A stretch of DNA of 34,997 bases from Hyphomicrobiaceae bacterium (GCA_008933705.1 WBUN01000053.1:1-34997), one strand, 5' to 3'. Numbered from the stretch's first letter, positions 18,186-26,900 are shown. Made by a program: numbers and translations. The notes: generated by a model from the sequence alone, not told the origin.

Positions 18186-18190
18186 GGATT

Positions 18191-18267
<77 letters not shown>

Positions 18268-18424
18268 TTCATTGTCAGCGACAATTTGTTCGAAGGGTGT
18301 TGCCACGAATTGCGGTCTGCGCAAGCGTGAAACGCAGCCAACTGCCATCGGGCTTTCAGGACTTGTCGTCGTCTGCGGCGCTGTGCCAATGCACGCAGGG
18401 CGTGCCTGCCGCGGAAGGAGAATG

Positions 18425-18475
18425 ATCAGGGCGTCTCTCGTACGCGAGTACGGAGGGCTGCGGAGACGCCCTGAT
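18425..18475. repeat. Perfect 13-bp inverted repeat with a nested hairpin
   Basis: ATCAGGGCGTCTC (18425-18437) and GAGACGCCCTGAT (18463-18475) are perfectly complementary. The 25-base space between them holds its own hairpin, CGTAC-GCGA-GTACG (18439-18452). No T-run follows on either strand, so it is not a standard terminator. It could be a small-RNA stem, a protein-binding site or a mobile repeat unit. Confidence 0.7.
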
Positions 18476-18818
18476 GCTTATCCGCTGTGCGGGGAAGCGG
18501 ACATGAGCCATAACTCCCGAGTCGCGATGTTATTCCCGCCACAGGCCAGATAATTTTCTGGGACTCTGTGGTCCGATAGTGGACAGCGATTGCGCCGGGT
18601 CCGCTCGCACGTGGCTGGCAAACGCGCCGGCGCAGCCTATCCCGCGGCCGCGCAAGGCAAGCAGATCGCGGCGGTCGCGCCGGCACTCCGGGAGCAGCGT
18701 GCAAGAAAAGCCACAATGCGCGTGCTTTCAACCTGGACTGAGCAGTCGCTGACGGCGCGCCGCGCCAATTGCGGCTGGGGGCGGCGGCGGGGCCGCGGAT
18801 TTTGAAGCAGGGCGACAG

Positions 18819-18843
18819 GGAATAACGGACTCTGTCGCTCGTT
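18819..18843 (+). promoter_or_regulatory. Candidate ECF (EcfG-like) promoter of the sigma factor gene
   Basis: GGAAT (18819-18823), 16 bases, then CGTT (18840-18843), ending 26 bases before the ECF start codon. The alphaproteobacterial general-stress sigma factor EcfG recognises GGAAC-N16/17-CGTT, and many ECF factors recognise GGAAC-like -35 elements at their own promoters. So control by EcfG or by the gene's own product is possible. Confidence 0.5.
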
Positions 18844-18869
18844 GTTCCTCAAAGCCGCAAGGCGACTAT

Positions 18870-19415
18870 ATGACTGACGACTTTCGGGAGCAGATGATCG
18901 CCTTTCTGCCACGGCTATCGCGGTTTGCTTATTCCCTGACGGGAAGTGCGGACCAGCGAGACGACCTCGTACAGGAGACATGCGCGCGCGCACTGGCCCA
19001 CAGAGACCAACTGCAGCCCGGCACGCGCCTTGAGAGTTGGATGTTCCGTATCGCGCAAAATCTCTGGCTTGATGGCAGACGCGCCGAAAAATACCGCGGC
19101 GAGCCCATGGATGTGGAAACGGCCGGCGCGCTGATGGCCCAGGACGGACGCGCGGTCGTTGAGAGCCGGCTTGCGCTCGCCGAGGTGATCAAGGGGCTCG
19201 ACAAGCTCTCGCCGGAGCATCGCGTGCTGATCTCGCTGGTGTGCGTCGACGGCCTTTCCTACAAGGAGGCCTCCGACGTTCTGGGCCTGCCGACGGGGAC
19301 AGTCATGAGCAGGCTGGCTCGCGCCCGCCTGGCACTGCACGAAGCAATCAATCGAGCGCCTGGGTCCAAGGCGACCTCGAAACCGGAGAGCCGCCGTGGC
19401 CGAACTGACCGATGA
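18870..19415 (+). CDS. ECF-family RNA polymerase sigma factor
   Basis: This is a 181-residue group IV sigma factor with only regions 2 and 4. Region 2 holds DQRDDLVQETCARALAH and ESWMFRIAQNLWLDGRR (about residues 28-72). Region 4 holds LSPEHRVLISLVCVDGLSYK and the helix-turn-helix EASDVLGLPTGTVMSRLARA (about 112-150). It directs RNA polymerase to stress or envelope genes. The next gene overlaps its end by 20 bases and encodes an anti-sigma factor, so release from that factor should be the switch. A candidate ECF-type promoter precedes it. The ATG at 18870 has a modest AAGGCG ribosome site. Its own regulon cannot be read here. Confidence 0.9.
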   Translation: MTDDFREQMIAFLPRLSRFAYSLTGSADQRDDLVQETCARALAHRDQLQPGTRLESWMFRIAQNLWLDGRRAEKYRGEPMDVETAGALMAQDGRAVVESRLALAEVIKGLDKLSPEHRVLISLVCVDGLSYKEASDVLGLPTGTVMSRLARARLALHEAINRAPGSKATSKPESRRGRTDR

Positions 19416-20223
19416 AACGCTGATGGCCTATGCGGATGGCGCGCTCGATCCGGCAGCATGTGCGGCCGTCGAGGCGGAGCTGGCCGCGCATCCCGAGTAT
19501 CGGCGGAAACTCGACGCGTTCAGAGCGACGTCGGCGCCTCTCGCCCGTGCGTTCCGGCAGGGGATGGCGGAGGGGAATTACGATCATCTCATCGCAGATA
19601 TCCGGCAGGGGGAGCTGGAGCTAAAGCTAAGGCCTATCGAGGCCGCGGCGCGCGCGCCGCGCGTTGGTGGCATGGGGCGCCCGCATGTCTCGGCACTGCG
19701 CCGGTATTTCCCGACGGCAATGGCGGCCGGCGTCGCGATGCTGATCGGGGTCGGGCTCGGTTGGCTGGCCCTGCCGCCCCCGGCGCCGACAGCCGCGCCG
19801 GGGTTCCTAGAGTTTGTCGGCGGGAATGTGCTGGCCCAAGGTGAGCTCAGAGGCGTGCTGGAGAGCGCACGCAGTGGAACATCGGTTGTGGCAAGGAGCG
19901 CGGACGGCCAGGCCTGGACGGTGAAGGCCTCGTTCACGTTTCGCTCGACGAGCCAGCTGCCGTGCCGCCAGTACGTGATCAGCAGCGATGCCGCGGGTCG
20001 GTATGCGGGATACGCCTGCCGCAGCGGAGACGGCCGATGGCTGGTGCAGGCTCACGTGGCGATGGCTCCGAAGGCATCGGAAAGCAAGGGGTATGTCCCG
20101 GCCGATGGGGACGGCAACGCGGCGCTCAACGCGGCGGTGCACGCCGTCATGGATGGCGATGTGATGCAGACCGATGAGGAGAACAGCCTGATTTCCAGGC
20201 AGTGGGCGAGCGATCGCAAGTAG
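19396..20223 (+). CDS. Transmembrane anti-sigma factor with periplasmic surface-antigen-like domain
   Basis: This is a 275-residue protein. Residues 1-70 form an anti-sigma domain (DETLMAYADGALDP, then VEAELAAHPEYRRKL) without the zinc HxxxCxxC motif. One membrane segment follows at about 105-128. The periplasmic part contains FTFRSTSQLPCRQY and GYACRSGDGRWLVQA. That spacing of two cysteines (190 and 208), CRxY, and ACRxxDGxW recalls the 17-kDa surface-antigen/lipoprotein domain, which suggests an envelope or disulfide-dependent sensor. The GTG start at 19396 overlaps the sigma gene by 20 bases and has GGAGAG upstream; translational coupling is likely. The gene is convergent with a secreted subtilase, 26 bases apart. 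Confidence 0.8.
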   Translation: MAELTDETLMAYADGALDPAACAAVEAELAAHPEYRRKLDAFRATSAPLARAFRQGMAEGNYDHLIADIRQGELELKLRPIEAAARAPRVGGMGRPHVSALRRYFPTAMAAGVAMLIGVGLGWLALPPPAPTAAPGFLEFVGGNVLAQGELRGVLESARSGTSVVARSADGQAWTVKASFTFRSTSQLPCRQYVISSDAAGRYAGYACRSGDGRWLVQAHVAMAPKASESKGYVPADGDGNAALNAAVHAVMDGDVMQTDEENSLISRQWASDRK

Positions 20224-20249
20224 GTACCCGCGCCGGGGCGGCGTGGCGG

Positions 20250-22199
20250 CTACTTGTAGCCGCTGGGCCGGGCGGTCAGCCCCGAGGGGATCGACTCCAG
20301 CGGCGTGACAGGTGCGCGCACGATGTTGGTCACCCATCCGCCGGGATCGTGCCCGGGAGAGCAGGCGGCCGGCGCGAGAGCCAGACCACGTCCATAGATG
20401 CGGTCGGGTCCGGCCGGGCCGAGATCGCGAATGTCAAGGGAGCTCAGGATCTCTTCCTTGCTCTTCTGGCGCACGCGGTCGTGGGCGGCGGCAAGTATTG
20501 CCGTGACGTGCGGCGCGGCAAACGACGTGCCCGACTGATAGCCTTCCAGCAGGTTAGGCAGTGCTGTCCAGATGCCGACGCCCGGCGCAGCAACGTCGAT
20601 GTAGTCGCCGTGGTTGGCGTGCACATAGCCGCGAAGATCCTTGCCAACGGCAGTGACGGCAATCACCTGCTTGTAGGCGGCCGGAAAGCTCTTCGGCGCG
20701 TTGGGACCTCCATTGCCCGCCGCAGCCACGAACAGGACGCCCCTGGCGCTCAACTCCTTGATGGCCCCCTCGATAAGCTCATCTTGCGGGCCGGACATGC
20801 TCATGTTGATGACGTGAACCTTGGAGGCCCGCATCCAGTCCAGTGCCTGCAGCAGGCTCGCGGTGTCCGCCACGGGCTGGCCGTGCTCGTCGCTGTGATA
20901 GACGTTGGCGGCGAAGAAGCTGGCATCCGGGACAAGTCCGGGTGTGCCGCTGTCGGGATTGCCGGCAAGCACGGCCATGACGCCGGTGCCGTGCCAGTTG
21001 GGCGCACGGCGGGCTCCGTTGGGGAGGAAGTTGGCGATGTGGAGATTGCGCCCCTTGAAGGCCGGATGGTTGCGATCGATGGATGTGTCGATGACGCCGA
21101 TGCGGACATCGCGCGCGCACGAGCGCATGCTGGGCTGCCAGCCGATGACTGCCGGGCCATAGCAGCGCTGCGCAGTGCAGCCTCCGAAAGACGCTTGGCG
21201 AACACCCGGCGCCTCCGGCTTGTCTCCGGTGGCAACCTCGTAAGGCCGGTAGGCGTAGTTCAGGCCGAAGCGATCCCCCGGCAGCTCCTTGTGCAAGAGG
21301 TCAAGGGCTGCGGCCGTGCTCAGAAGCTCGGGAGCAACGAGCTGCGTCACGCCCGTCGTCCGCGGCTGGAACAGGGGGGAGGCCGGCGCGACCTTGAAAC
21401 CGAGCTCGGTGACCCTTTTCAAGGCAGCCGAGTTCAGGCGGACACCGACGATGGTGTTATTGGCCAGGACGGGTGGCGGCCCTAGAGGACCAACGCGGAG
21501 CTTCAGCGGCGGTTTCTTTGCCGGCGGCGGAGGTGCCGCATTCTGCTTTGCTTTCTGTATCGGGACGGCACCCGTCGTGATGGTCTGCGTTGGGACGAGG
21601 GCCGGCACCGGCTCCTGCGTTTTGGGCTGGGTTGGTGCTGCCAGACGCTTGAAGAACTCGACCACAGTTGCCGGCGGGGCGCTGCTATCCTGATTGTTCC
21701 GGTTCGCCTCCCGTTTGTCGCGGTTGCGCTGGCTGCCGGAGCGGTCGCCCCCATCGTCCTTGTCGTTGTCCTTATCCTTGTCGTTCCGCTTGTTCTGGCC
21801 CGTGTCCTGATCGCGCCGCGGGGCAGCGGGGGTTGCCACGATTTGACGGTCGTTGTCGTCGTCGTCATCCCGTGATTGACGTGCCTGCTGCCTCGCAGCC
21901 CGCTCTGCCGCCTGCTGGGCTTGCTGGCGGGCGCGCTCGGCGGCCTGCTGGGCAAGCTCTCGGGCCCGTTCCGCCGCTTGCTGGGCTTGCTCGCGCGCCC
22001 GTTCCGCCTCCCGGCTCCAGTCCCTGTTGCTCCATGTGCGGCTGCCGGCCCAAACCGGGCTCTCGAGAAGGGCGCATAGAGGCAAAATCGATGTGCTGAG
22101 CATCAATCCGAGCACGAGGCGCATAGACAGCCGCCGCCGCGCGGATGCGCGGCAATTCCCCGGGACAGCCCTCAGGCGAGGCCTCGTCGGCGTCACCAT
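20250..22199 (-). CDS. Exported S8 (subtilisin-like) serine protease with N-terminal coiled-coil repeats
   Basis: This is a 649-residue protein. A hydrophobic stretch at about residues 27-48 after a basic leader looks like a signal peptide or anchor. Three 11-residue repeats of the form AR(E/Q)xAQQAAER occupy residues 68-100, followed by a highly charged, disordered Asp/Lys/Arg/Asn-rich region (about 108-172) and a proline-rich linker. The C-terminal peptidase domain has the catalytic triad Asp371 (GVIDTSID), His403 (NWHGTG) and Ser559 (GTSFAAPHV), with oxyanion Asn496 (AAAGNGG). The start at 22199 has GGAGCG 9 bases upstream. It is convergent with the ECF/anti-sigma pair; cleavage of the anti-sigma factor or membership in its regulon is possible but unproven. 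Confidence 0.88.
   Translation of the reverse strand: MVTPTRPRLRAVPGNCRASARRRLSMRLVLGLMLSTSILPLCALLESPVWAGSRTWSNRDWSREAERAREQAQQAAERARELAQQAAERARQQAQQAAERAARQQARQSRDDDDDNDRQIVATPAAPRRDQDTGQNKRNDKDKDNDKDDGGDRSGSQRNRDKREANRNNQDSSAPPATVVEFFKRLAAPTQPKTQEPVPALVPTQTITTGAVPIQKAKQNAAPPPPAKKPPLKLRVGPLGPPPVLANNTIVGVRLNSAALKRVTELGFKVAPASPLFQPRTTGVTQLVAPELLSTAAALDLLHKELPGDRFGLNYAYRPYEVATGDKPEAPGVRQASFGGCTAQRCYGPAVIGWQPSMRSCARDVRIGVIDTSIDRNHPAFKGRNLHIANFLPNGARRAPNWHGTGVMAVLAGNPDSGTPGLVPDASFFAANVYHSDEHGQPVADTASLLQALDWMRASKVHVINMSMSGPQDELIEGAIKELSARGVLFVAAAGNGGPNAPKSFPAAYKQVIAVTAVGKDLRGYVHANHGDYIDVAAPGVGIWTALPNLLEGYQSGTSFAAPHVTAILAAAHDRVRQKSKEEILSSLDIRDLGPAGPDRIYGRGLALAPAACSPGHDPGGWVTNIVRAPVTPLESIPSGLTARPSGYK
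21900..21998 (-). repeat. Three 33-bp (11-codon) imperfect tandem repeats in the subtilase gene
   Basis: These encode AREQAQQAAER, ARELAQQAAER and ARQQAQQAAER in direct succession. An 11-residue period with Ala/Gln/Glu/Arg suits a hendecad (right-handed) coiled coil. The repeat continues more loosely on both sides. Confidence 0.8.
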
Positions 22200-23026
22200 G
22201 ATTTCGAGACGCTCCGCAAATACGCCCGCAACTCAGACAGTATCCTGAATATCTCAGTGTCGTCGCAGAAATCGGAATCATGGTCCCCGCTTCCCGCTTG
22301 CGAGGACGTAGTCGCCAATCATGTCGAAATTTGTTGGCCAGCGGAATAGCGGAGTTGTCGTTTGCGCGCGAATGTGGCACCGCCGCACGATGACGGGACC
22401 CGGCCTGTGGACAACTCGTGCCGCCGCCATAGGCAGCCGGTGCACGTAACGCCCGGAAATCATTCAGTTTGCTCGGATCGAGATGGCGCAAGCCGCGGGC
22501 ATCGTATGCACCTCGAGCGCGGCGTGACGTCGGATCACGCGCGATGGGCCAATCCAATATCGGTCTGCCGGTATCCGCCATACTGCATTCGAATCATGGC
22601 AGCCGGACTTCGGCCTCGCCGGCAAGGATGTGCTCGAGTTGGGCGAGGGTGAGGACGACGCAAGTCGCAAGCCAATGTCCTCATTCCGAAGTTCGCCGAA
22701 GTCTGCTGCAGGAGCCGGGAGCGGACTTCGGAATCAAGGGTGCTTGCAGTCTCAGGTCGGGAACCTCTTGCCTCCGCCGCGGGCCTGCACGCCTGCCGGC
22801 GCATGGCTGCCCACCGGCGGCAAAACGCAAATATTCAGGCTGGCCGGTGCTGCGGAGAGGCCGCCCCGCCCGCCTGCTGCACGGCGGAGTTTCGGTCGGC
22901 AGGCCCCGTCGCAGGGCGGCAGGGCAGGCTGCGACCCCTTCATGGGTTGCGCCGCCTGCTGGGCTGCGATAACAGGGGCGCAGTGACAGCTCCGCGGCCC
23001 CCTGGCCGCAGCGCGGGAGCCTTCCC
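22200..23026. other. Gene-free region upstream of the nuo operon
   Basis: I see no supportable gene in these 827 bases. Several open frames cross it but have arginine/alanine-biased, shadow-like composition and no ribosome sites. It holds two inverted repeats: ATTCCGAAGT (22683-22692) with ACTTCGGAAT (22725-22734), and GTCGCAG (22908-22914) with CTGCGAC (22929-22935). The nuo promoter should lie here, but no hexamer pair is convincing. The subtilase promoter should lie at its left end. Confidence 0.5.
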
Positions 23027-23392
23027 ATGAACCAGCTGCTGCTGGACTATCTGCCGCTTGCCGTGTTCATCGGCGTGGCGCTGGCGATCGGTCTGGCGCT
23101 GATGATCGCCCCGTTCCTGGTCGCGGTCCGAAACCCGGATCCCGAGAAGGTCTCCGCCTACGAGTGCGGGTTCAACGCCTTCGACGACGCGCGCATGAAG
23201 TTCGACGTCCGGTTCTATCTGGTGTCGATCCTGTTCATCATCTTCGATCTGGAGGTGGCCTTCCTGTTCCCGTGGGCCGTCGCGTTCAAGGACGTGGGGC
23301 TGTTCGGGTTCTGGTCGATGATGGTCTTCCTCGCCGTGCTGACGGTCGGGTTCATCTACGAATGGCGCAAGGGTGCGCTGGAATGGGATTGA
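23027..23392 (+). CDS. nuoA: NADH-quinone oxidoreductase subunit A
   Basis: This is a 121-residue membrane subunit of complex I with three helices: [20 protein letters not shown] near the start, [20 protein letters not shown] (about residues 64-83), and a last helix near 90-112. The conserved [20 protein letters not shown] loop and the FDLE motif are diagnostic. It sits at the junction of the membrane and quinone-binding arms. It is the first gene of the nuo operon; nuoB follows one base after the stop codon. Confidence 0.97.
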   Translation: MNQLLLDYLPLAVFIGVALAIGLALMIAPFLVAVRNPDPEKVSAYECGFNAFDDARMKFDVRFYLVSILFIIFDLEVAFLFPWAVAFKDVGLFGFWSMMVFLAVLTVGFIYEWRKGALEWD

Positions 23393-23393
23393 A

Positions 23394-23942
23394 ATGACCG
23401 CCACGACCGCACTGCCGCGCAACGCCTTGCCGGGCCTGTCCAAACCGGGCGACCCCTTCTTCACCGAGGTTTCCAACAAGCTTGCCGACAAGGGCTTTCT
23501 TGTCACCACGACCGACGATCTCATCAACTGGGCCCGCACCGGCTCGCTGATGTGGATGACGTTTGGCCTGGCCTGCTGCGCGGTCGAGATGATGCAGGCG
23601 TCGATGCCCCGCTGGGACCTGGAGCGGTTCGGCTTTGCCCCGCGTGCCTCCCCTCGCCAGTCCGACGTGATGATCGTTGCCGGCACGCTCTGTAACAAGA
23701 TGGCGCCGGCGCTGCGCAAGGTCTACGACCAGATGCCGGAGCCACGCTACGTCATCTCCATGGGCAGCTGTGCCAACGGCGGCGGCTACTACCACTATTC
23801 CTATTCGGTCGTGCGCGGCTGCGACCGCATCGTGCCGGTCGACGTTTATGTGCCCGGATGCCCGCCGACGGCGGAGGCGCTGGTGTACGGCGTTCTGCTG
23901 CTGCAGCGGAAGATCAGGCGGACAGGCACTATTGAGCGCTGA
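23394..23942 (+). CDS. nuoB: NADH-quinone oxidoreductase subunit B
   Basis: This is a 182-residue peripheral subunit that carries Fe-S cluster N2, the last electron donor to quinone. The four ligands are the adjacent Cys61-Cys62 (GLACCAVE), Cys126 ([10 protein letters not shown]) and Cys156 (PGCPP), matching E. coli 63, 64, 129 and 158. The start at 23394 is chosen because it follows the nuoA stop directly; an in-frame start 21 bases earlier would overlap nuoA. With NuoC and NuoD it forms the hydrogenase-like core. Confidence 0.97.
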   Translation: MTATTALPRNALPGLSKPGDPFFTEVSNKLADKGFLVTTTDDLINWARTGSLMWMTFGLACCAVEMMQASMPRWDLERFGFAPRASPRQSDVMIVAGTLCNKMAPALRKVYDQMPEPRYVISMGSCANGGGYYHYSYSVVRGCDRIVPVDVYVPGCPPTAEALVYGVLLLQRKIRRTGTIER

Positions 23943-23957
23943 CAGGGACCTCGCGGC

Positions 23958-24560
23958 ATGAGCGGTGCGCTCGAAGATCTGGCCAAGCACGTCGAAGCCA
24001 AGCTCGGCGGGGTGCTGCTGCGCTGGGAGATGGCTTTCGGCGAGCTCAATGTCGAGGTGCCGGCCGCCAAGATCGTCGATGTGCTCAGGGTTCTGCGCGA
24101 CGATGGGCAGTGCCAATTCGAGGTGCTGATCGACATCTGCGGTGTCGACTATCCGGCGCGGGCGCAACGCTTCGACGTGGTCTATCACCTGCTGTCGCCG
24201 CGCAAGAATCAGCGCATCCGCATCAAGTGCGCGACGGATGAGACGACGCCGGTGCCGAGCGTGATAGAGGTGTTTCCTGCCGCCAACTGGTACGAGCGGG
24301 AGGCCTACGACATGTACGGCATCCTGTTTGCGGATCATCCCGATCTGCGCCGCATCCTGACCGACTACGGTTTCCAGGGGCACCCCTTGCGCAAGGACTT
24401 CCCGCTCACAGGGTACGTCGAGGTGCGCTACGACGACGACCAGAAGCGCGTCGTGTACGAGCCGGTGAAGCTGACCCAGGAGTTCCGCTCCTTCGACTTC
24501 GAGAGTCCCTGGGAGGGCACCGACTATGTGCTTCCGGGCGACGAGAAGGCCAAAACGTGA
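23958..24560 (+). CDS. nuoC: NADH-quinone oxidoreductase subunit C
   Basis: This is a 200-residue 30-kDa-type subunit with no cofactor. The family signature is intact: [20 protein letters not shown], then [19 protein letters not shown] (about residues 111-153). It stabilises the NuoB-NuoD core on the cytoplasmic face. It is separate from NuoD, unlike the fused NuoCD of E. coli and as usual in alphaproteobacteria. A SnoaL-like gene lies between it and nuoD. Confidence 0.96.
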   Translation: MSGALEDLAKHVEAKLGGVLLRWEMAFGELNVEVPAAKIVDVLRVLRDDGQCQFEVLIDICGVDYPARAQRFDVVYHLLSPRKNQRIRIKCATDETTPVPSVIEVFPAANWYEREAYDMYGILFADHPDLRRILTDYGFQGHPLRKDFPLTGYVEVRYDDDQKRVVYEPVKLTQEFRSFDFESPWEGTDYVLPGDEKAKT

Positions 24561-24602
24561 GCGCGGGGCTTGGCTTAGCTGCGGACGCAGGGTGAGTACG
24601 AC

Positions 24603-25043
24603 ATGTCAGACCGCGTGCGACGCTTCATGGAGACCTACAAGAAGGCCTGGGAGAGCCGCGACGACAGGCTCTTGTGCTCGCTTTTCGCGCCTGACGGCGT
24701 CTATCACAACACACCTTTCGACCAGCAAGTCGGGCACGCTGCGATCGCGCGGTACTGGGACCGCGTGAAGTTGCAGGACGACATTCGCGTCGACTACGCC
24801 ATCGTTGCCGAAACGCCGACGGGCGGTGTGGCAACCTGGAGCACGCGCTACAGGGTCACGTCGGAGAAGATGTTCGAGATGTGGGCCAAGTCGGCAGGGA
24901 CCGGGATGATCGAGCGCAAGCCCGGCAGCCCGCTGCCTCGCCTGCGGCTCGAGGGGATCGCCGTCATCGAGTTTGGAGACGACGGTCTGTGCCGCCATTT
25001 CCGCATTTGGTGGCATTCGCAGTTGGCCGACGGGCCCGCCTGA
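24603..25043 (+). CDS. SnoaL/NTF2-like protein inserted between nuoC and nuoD
   Basis: This 146-residue single-domain protein resembles the NTF2/SnoaL fold. The N-terminal helix VRRFMETYKKAWESRDDRLL leads to LFAPDGVYHNTPFDQQVGHA and AIARYWDRV, the usual cone-shaped alpha+beta start. Strands follow, ending FRIWWHSQ. Members are cyclases, dehydratases, isomerases or plain ligand binders, so no reaction can be assigned. It starts 42 bases after nuoC, ends 39 bases before nuoD, and points the same way, so it should be co-transcribed with complex I. No membrane segment or metal site is visible. It is not a standard complex I subunit; whether it has a role in assembly or is a passenger is unknown. 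Confidence 0.75.
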   Translation: MSDRVRRFMETYKKAWESRDDRLLCSLFAPDGVYHNTPFDQQVGHAAIARYWDRVKLQDDIRVDYAIVAETPTGGVATWSTRYRVTSEKMFEMWAKSAGTGMIERKPGSPLPRLRLEGIAVIEFGDDGLCRHFRIWWHSQLADGPA

Positions 25044-25082
25044 CCGTCGCGAAGCTGATGCATCCACGAAGAGAGTGGGCCA

Positions 25083-26273
25083 ATGCCAGAGACTGAGATC
25101 CGCCAGTTCAATATCAACTTCGGCCCGCAGCACCCGGCCGCGCACGGTGTGCTGCGCCTGGTGCTGGAGCTTGACGGCGAGGTTGTCAATCGCGTCGATC
25201 CCCACATCGGCCTGCTGCATCGCGGCACCGAGAAGCTGATCGAGCACAAGACCTACCTGCAGGCGATCGGCTACTTCGACCGGCTCGACTACGTCGCGCC
25301 GATGAATCAGGAGCATGCGTTCTGCCTGGCGGTGGAAAAGCTCGTCGGCGTCAGCGTGCCCAAGCGCGGCCAGCTCATCCGCGTGCTCTACTCCGAGATC
25401 GGGCGGCTGCTCTCGCACCTCCTCAACGTGACGACGCAGGCCATGGACGTCGGCGCGCTCACCCCGCCGCTGTGGGGCTTCGAAGAGCGCGAGAAGCTGA
25501 TGGTGTTCTACGAGCGCGCGTCGGGCAGCCGCATGCATGCCAAGTATTTCCGCTTCGGCGGCGTGCACCAGGATCTGCCGACGAAGCTCATAGAGGACAT
25601 CGCCGCCTTCTGCGAGACGCACCCCAAGGTTCTCGACGACATCGAGGGGCTGCTGACGGACAACCGCATCTTCAAGCAGCGCAACGTCGATATCGGCGTC
25701 GTGCGCCTCGATGACTGCTTCAAGTGGGGCTTCTCGGGCGTGATGGTGCGCGGCTCCGGTGCGGCCTGGGACCTGCGCAAGGCGCAGCCCTACGAGTGCT
25801 ACTCGGAGCTCGATTTCAACATTCCGGTCGGCAAGAACGGCGACAACTACGACCGCTACTGCATCCGCATGGAGGAGATGCGCCAGTCGGTGAAGATCAT
25901 GAAGCAGTGCTGCGAGAAGCTGCTGTCAGCCGAAGGCCAGGGCCTGCACGTGGCTGACGACAAGAAGGTGGTGCCGCCCAAGCGCGGCGAGATGAAGCGC
26001 TCCATGGAGGCGCTGATCCACCACTTCAAGCTCTACACGGAAGGCTTCCACGTGCCCAAGGGCGAGGTCTACGCCGCGGTGGAGGCGCCCAAGGGCGAGT
26101 TCGGCGTCTATCTGGTCGGCGACGGCGGCAACAAGCCCTACCGCTGCAAGATCCGCGCGCCGGGCTTCCCGCACCTGCAGGCCATGGACTTCATGAACCG
26201 CGGCCACATGCTGGCCGACGTGTCGGCGATCATCGGCTCGCTCGACATCGTGTTCGGGGAGATCGATCGGTAG
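25083..26273 (+). CDS. nuoD: NADH-quinone oxidoreductase subunit D
   Basis: This is the 396-residue 49-kDa-type subunit that lines the quinone cavity, homologous to the large subunit of NiFe hydrogenase. It begins with the diagnostic [20 protein letters not shown]. Other family blocks include [32 protein letters not shown] and the C-terminal DIVFGEIDR. The length is normal. It is separated from nuoC by the SnoaL-like gene and from nuoE by about 1.6 kb with three non-nuo genes. Confidence 0.98.
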   Translation: MPETEIRQFNINFGPQHPAAHGVLRLVLELDGEVVNRVDPHIGLLHRGTEKLIEHKTYLQAIGYFDRLDYVAPMNQEHAFCLAVEKLVGVSVPKRGQLIRVLYSEIGRLLSHLLNVTTQAMDVGALTPPLWGFEEREKLMVFYERASGSRMHAKYFRFGGVHQDLPTKLIEDIAAFCETHPKVLDDIEGLLTDNRIFKQRNVDIGVVRLDDCFKWGFSGVMVRGSGAAWDLRKAQPYECYSELDFNIPVGKNGDNYDRYCIRMEEMRQSVKIMKQCCEKLLSAEGQGLHVADDKKVVPPKRGEMKRSMEALIHHFKLYTEGFHVPKGEVYAAVEAPKGEFGVYLVGDGGNKPYRCKIRAPGFPHLQAMDFMNRGHMLADVSAIIGSLDIVFGEIDR

Positions 26274-26336
26274 GGCCGAAGCCGGCGCTTGCATGGCTAC
26301 CAGTTGCGCCTGCCAGGAGCGTGCTATTCTGGCCAT

Positions 26337-26900
26337 ATGAGTGCTCATCCCAAGCACAGAATGACGGTTCCGGAGTTCCTGACCTGGGCTGCTGCTCAGC
26401 CAGACGGCCGGTATGAGCTTGTTCGGGGTGAAGTCGTGGCAATGGCCCCGGAGCGGGCGCAACAAAACCTCGCCAAGCTGGCCGCTGCGCGGGCACTGGG
26501 GGACGCGGTGGGTCGCGCGGGCCTGCCATGTACCGTCTTCACGGACGGGATGACCGTCGTCATCGACAGCGAGACATCCCGTGAGCCGGACGCTGCTGTG
26601 CAATGCGGCGGGGCCGTCGACCCTGAGGCCACGATCCTGCAGGCGCCATTGATCGTCGTAGAGGTGTCGTCACCGTCCACCGAACGTGGCGACACCGGTG
26701 ACAAGCTCGTCGAGTATTTCTCTGTCCCCAGTATTCGGCACTACTTGATCATCAAGCCCGAGAAGAGTGTGGTCATTCATCATGCGCGTAACGAAGCCGG
26801 CGAAACCGCGACGCGCATCCTGAGCACCGGTGAACTTGTATTGGATCCCCCGGGGATGACGGTCGCGGTAAGGCCCCTCCTTACCAGCGGCAAGGTCTGA
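26337..26900 (+). CDS. Uma2-family (DUF820) putative PD-(D/E)xK endonuclease
   Basis: This is a 187-residue protein of the Uma2/DUF820 family. RYELVRGEVVAM (about residues 25-36) opens the fold. The likely active site is Asp85 (REPDAA), Glu109 (IVVEVSSPST) and Lys123 (GDKLVEYF), followed by SIRHYLIIKP. The fold is that of restriction-type nucleases, but no activity has been firmly established for most members. They are abundant in cyanobacteria and sporadic elsewhere. The ATG at 26337 is chosen as the natural domain start; the ribosome site is weak. It lies between nuoD and nuoE in the same direction. Its codon use looks less GC-biased than nuo, suggesting transfer. Confidence 0.82.
   Translation: MSAHPKHRMTVPEFLTWAAAQPDGRYELVRGEVVAMAPERAQQNLAKLAAARALGDAVGRAGLPCTVFTDGMTVVIDSETSREPDAAVQCGGAVDPEATILQAPLIVVEVSSPSTERGDTGDKLVEYFSVPSIRHYLIIKPEKSVVIHHARNEAGETATRILSTGELVLDPPGMTVAVRPLLTSGKV

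Larger units (their letters stand above)
18268..18869. other. Gene-free region between tRNA-Asp and the ECF sigma gene
   Basis: No convincing gene is seen on either strand in these 602 bases; the open frames that cross it run into the tRNA or lack ribosome sites. It contains the long inverted repeat at 18425-18475 and the ECF promoter at 18819-18843, both listed separately. A small RNA could be encoded around the inverted repeat, but nothing identifies one. Confidence 0.5.

Noticed and set aside
17486-18190. Integrated element with att sites between the tRNA genes
   Set aside because: I could not find a duplication of either tRNA 3' end or any integrase, so only an acquired single gene is suggested.
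22469-22986. Overlapping plus-strand frames upstream of nuoA
   Set aside because: Arg/Ala/Pro-rich low-quality translations in several frames at once, none with a ribosome site.
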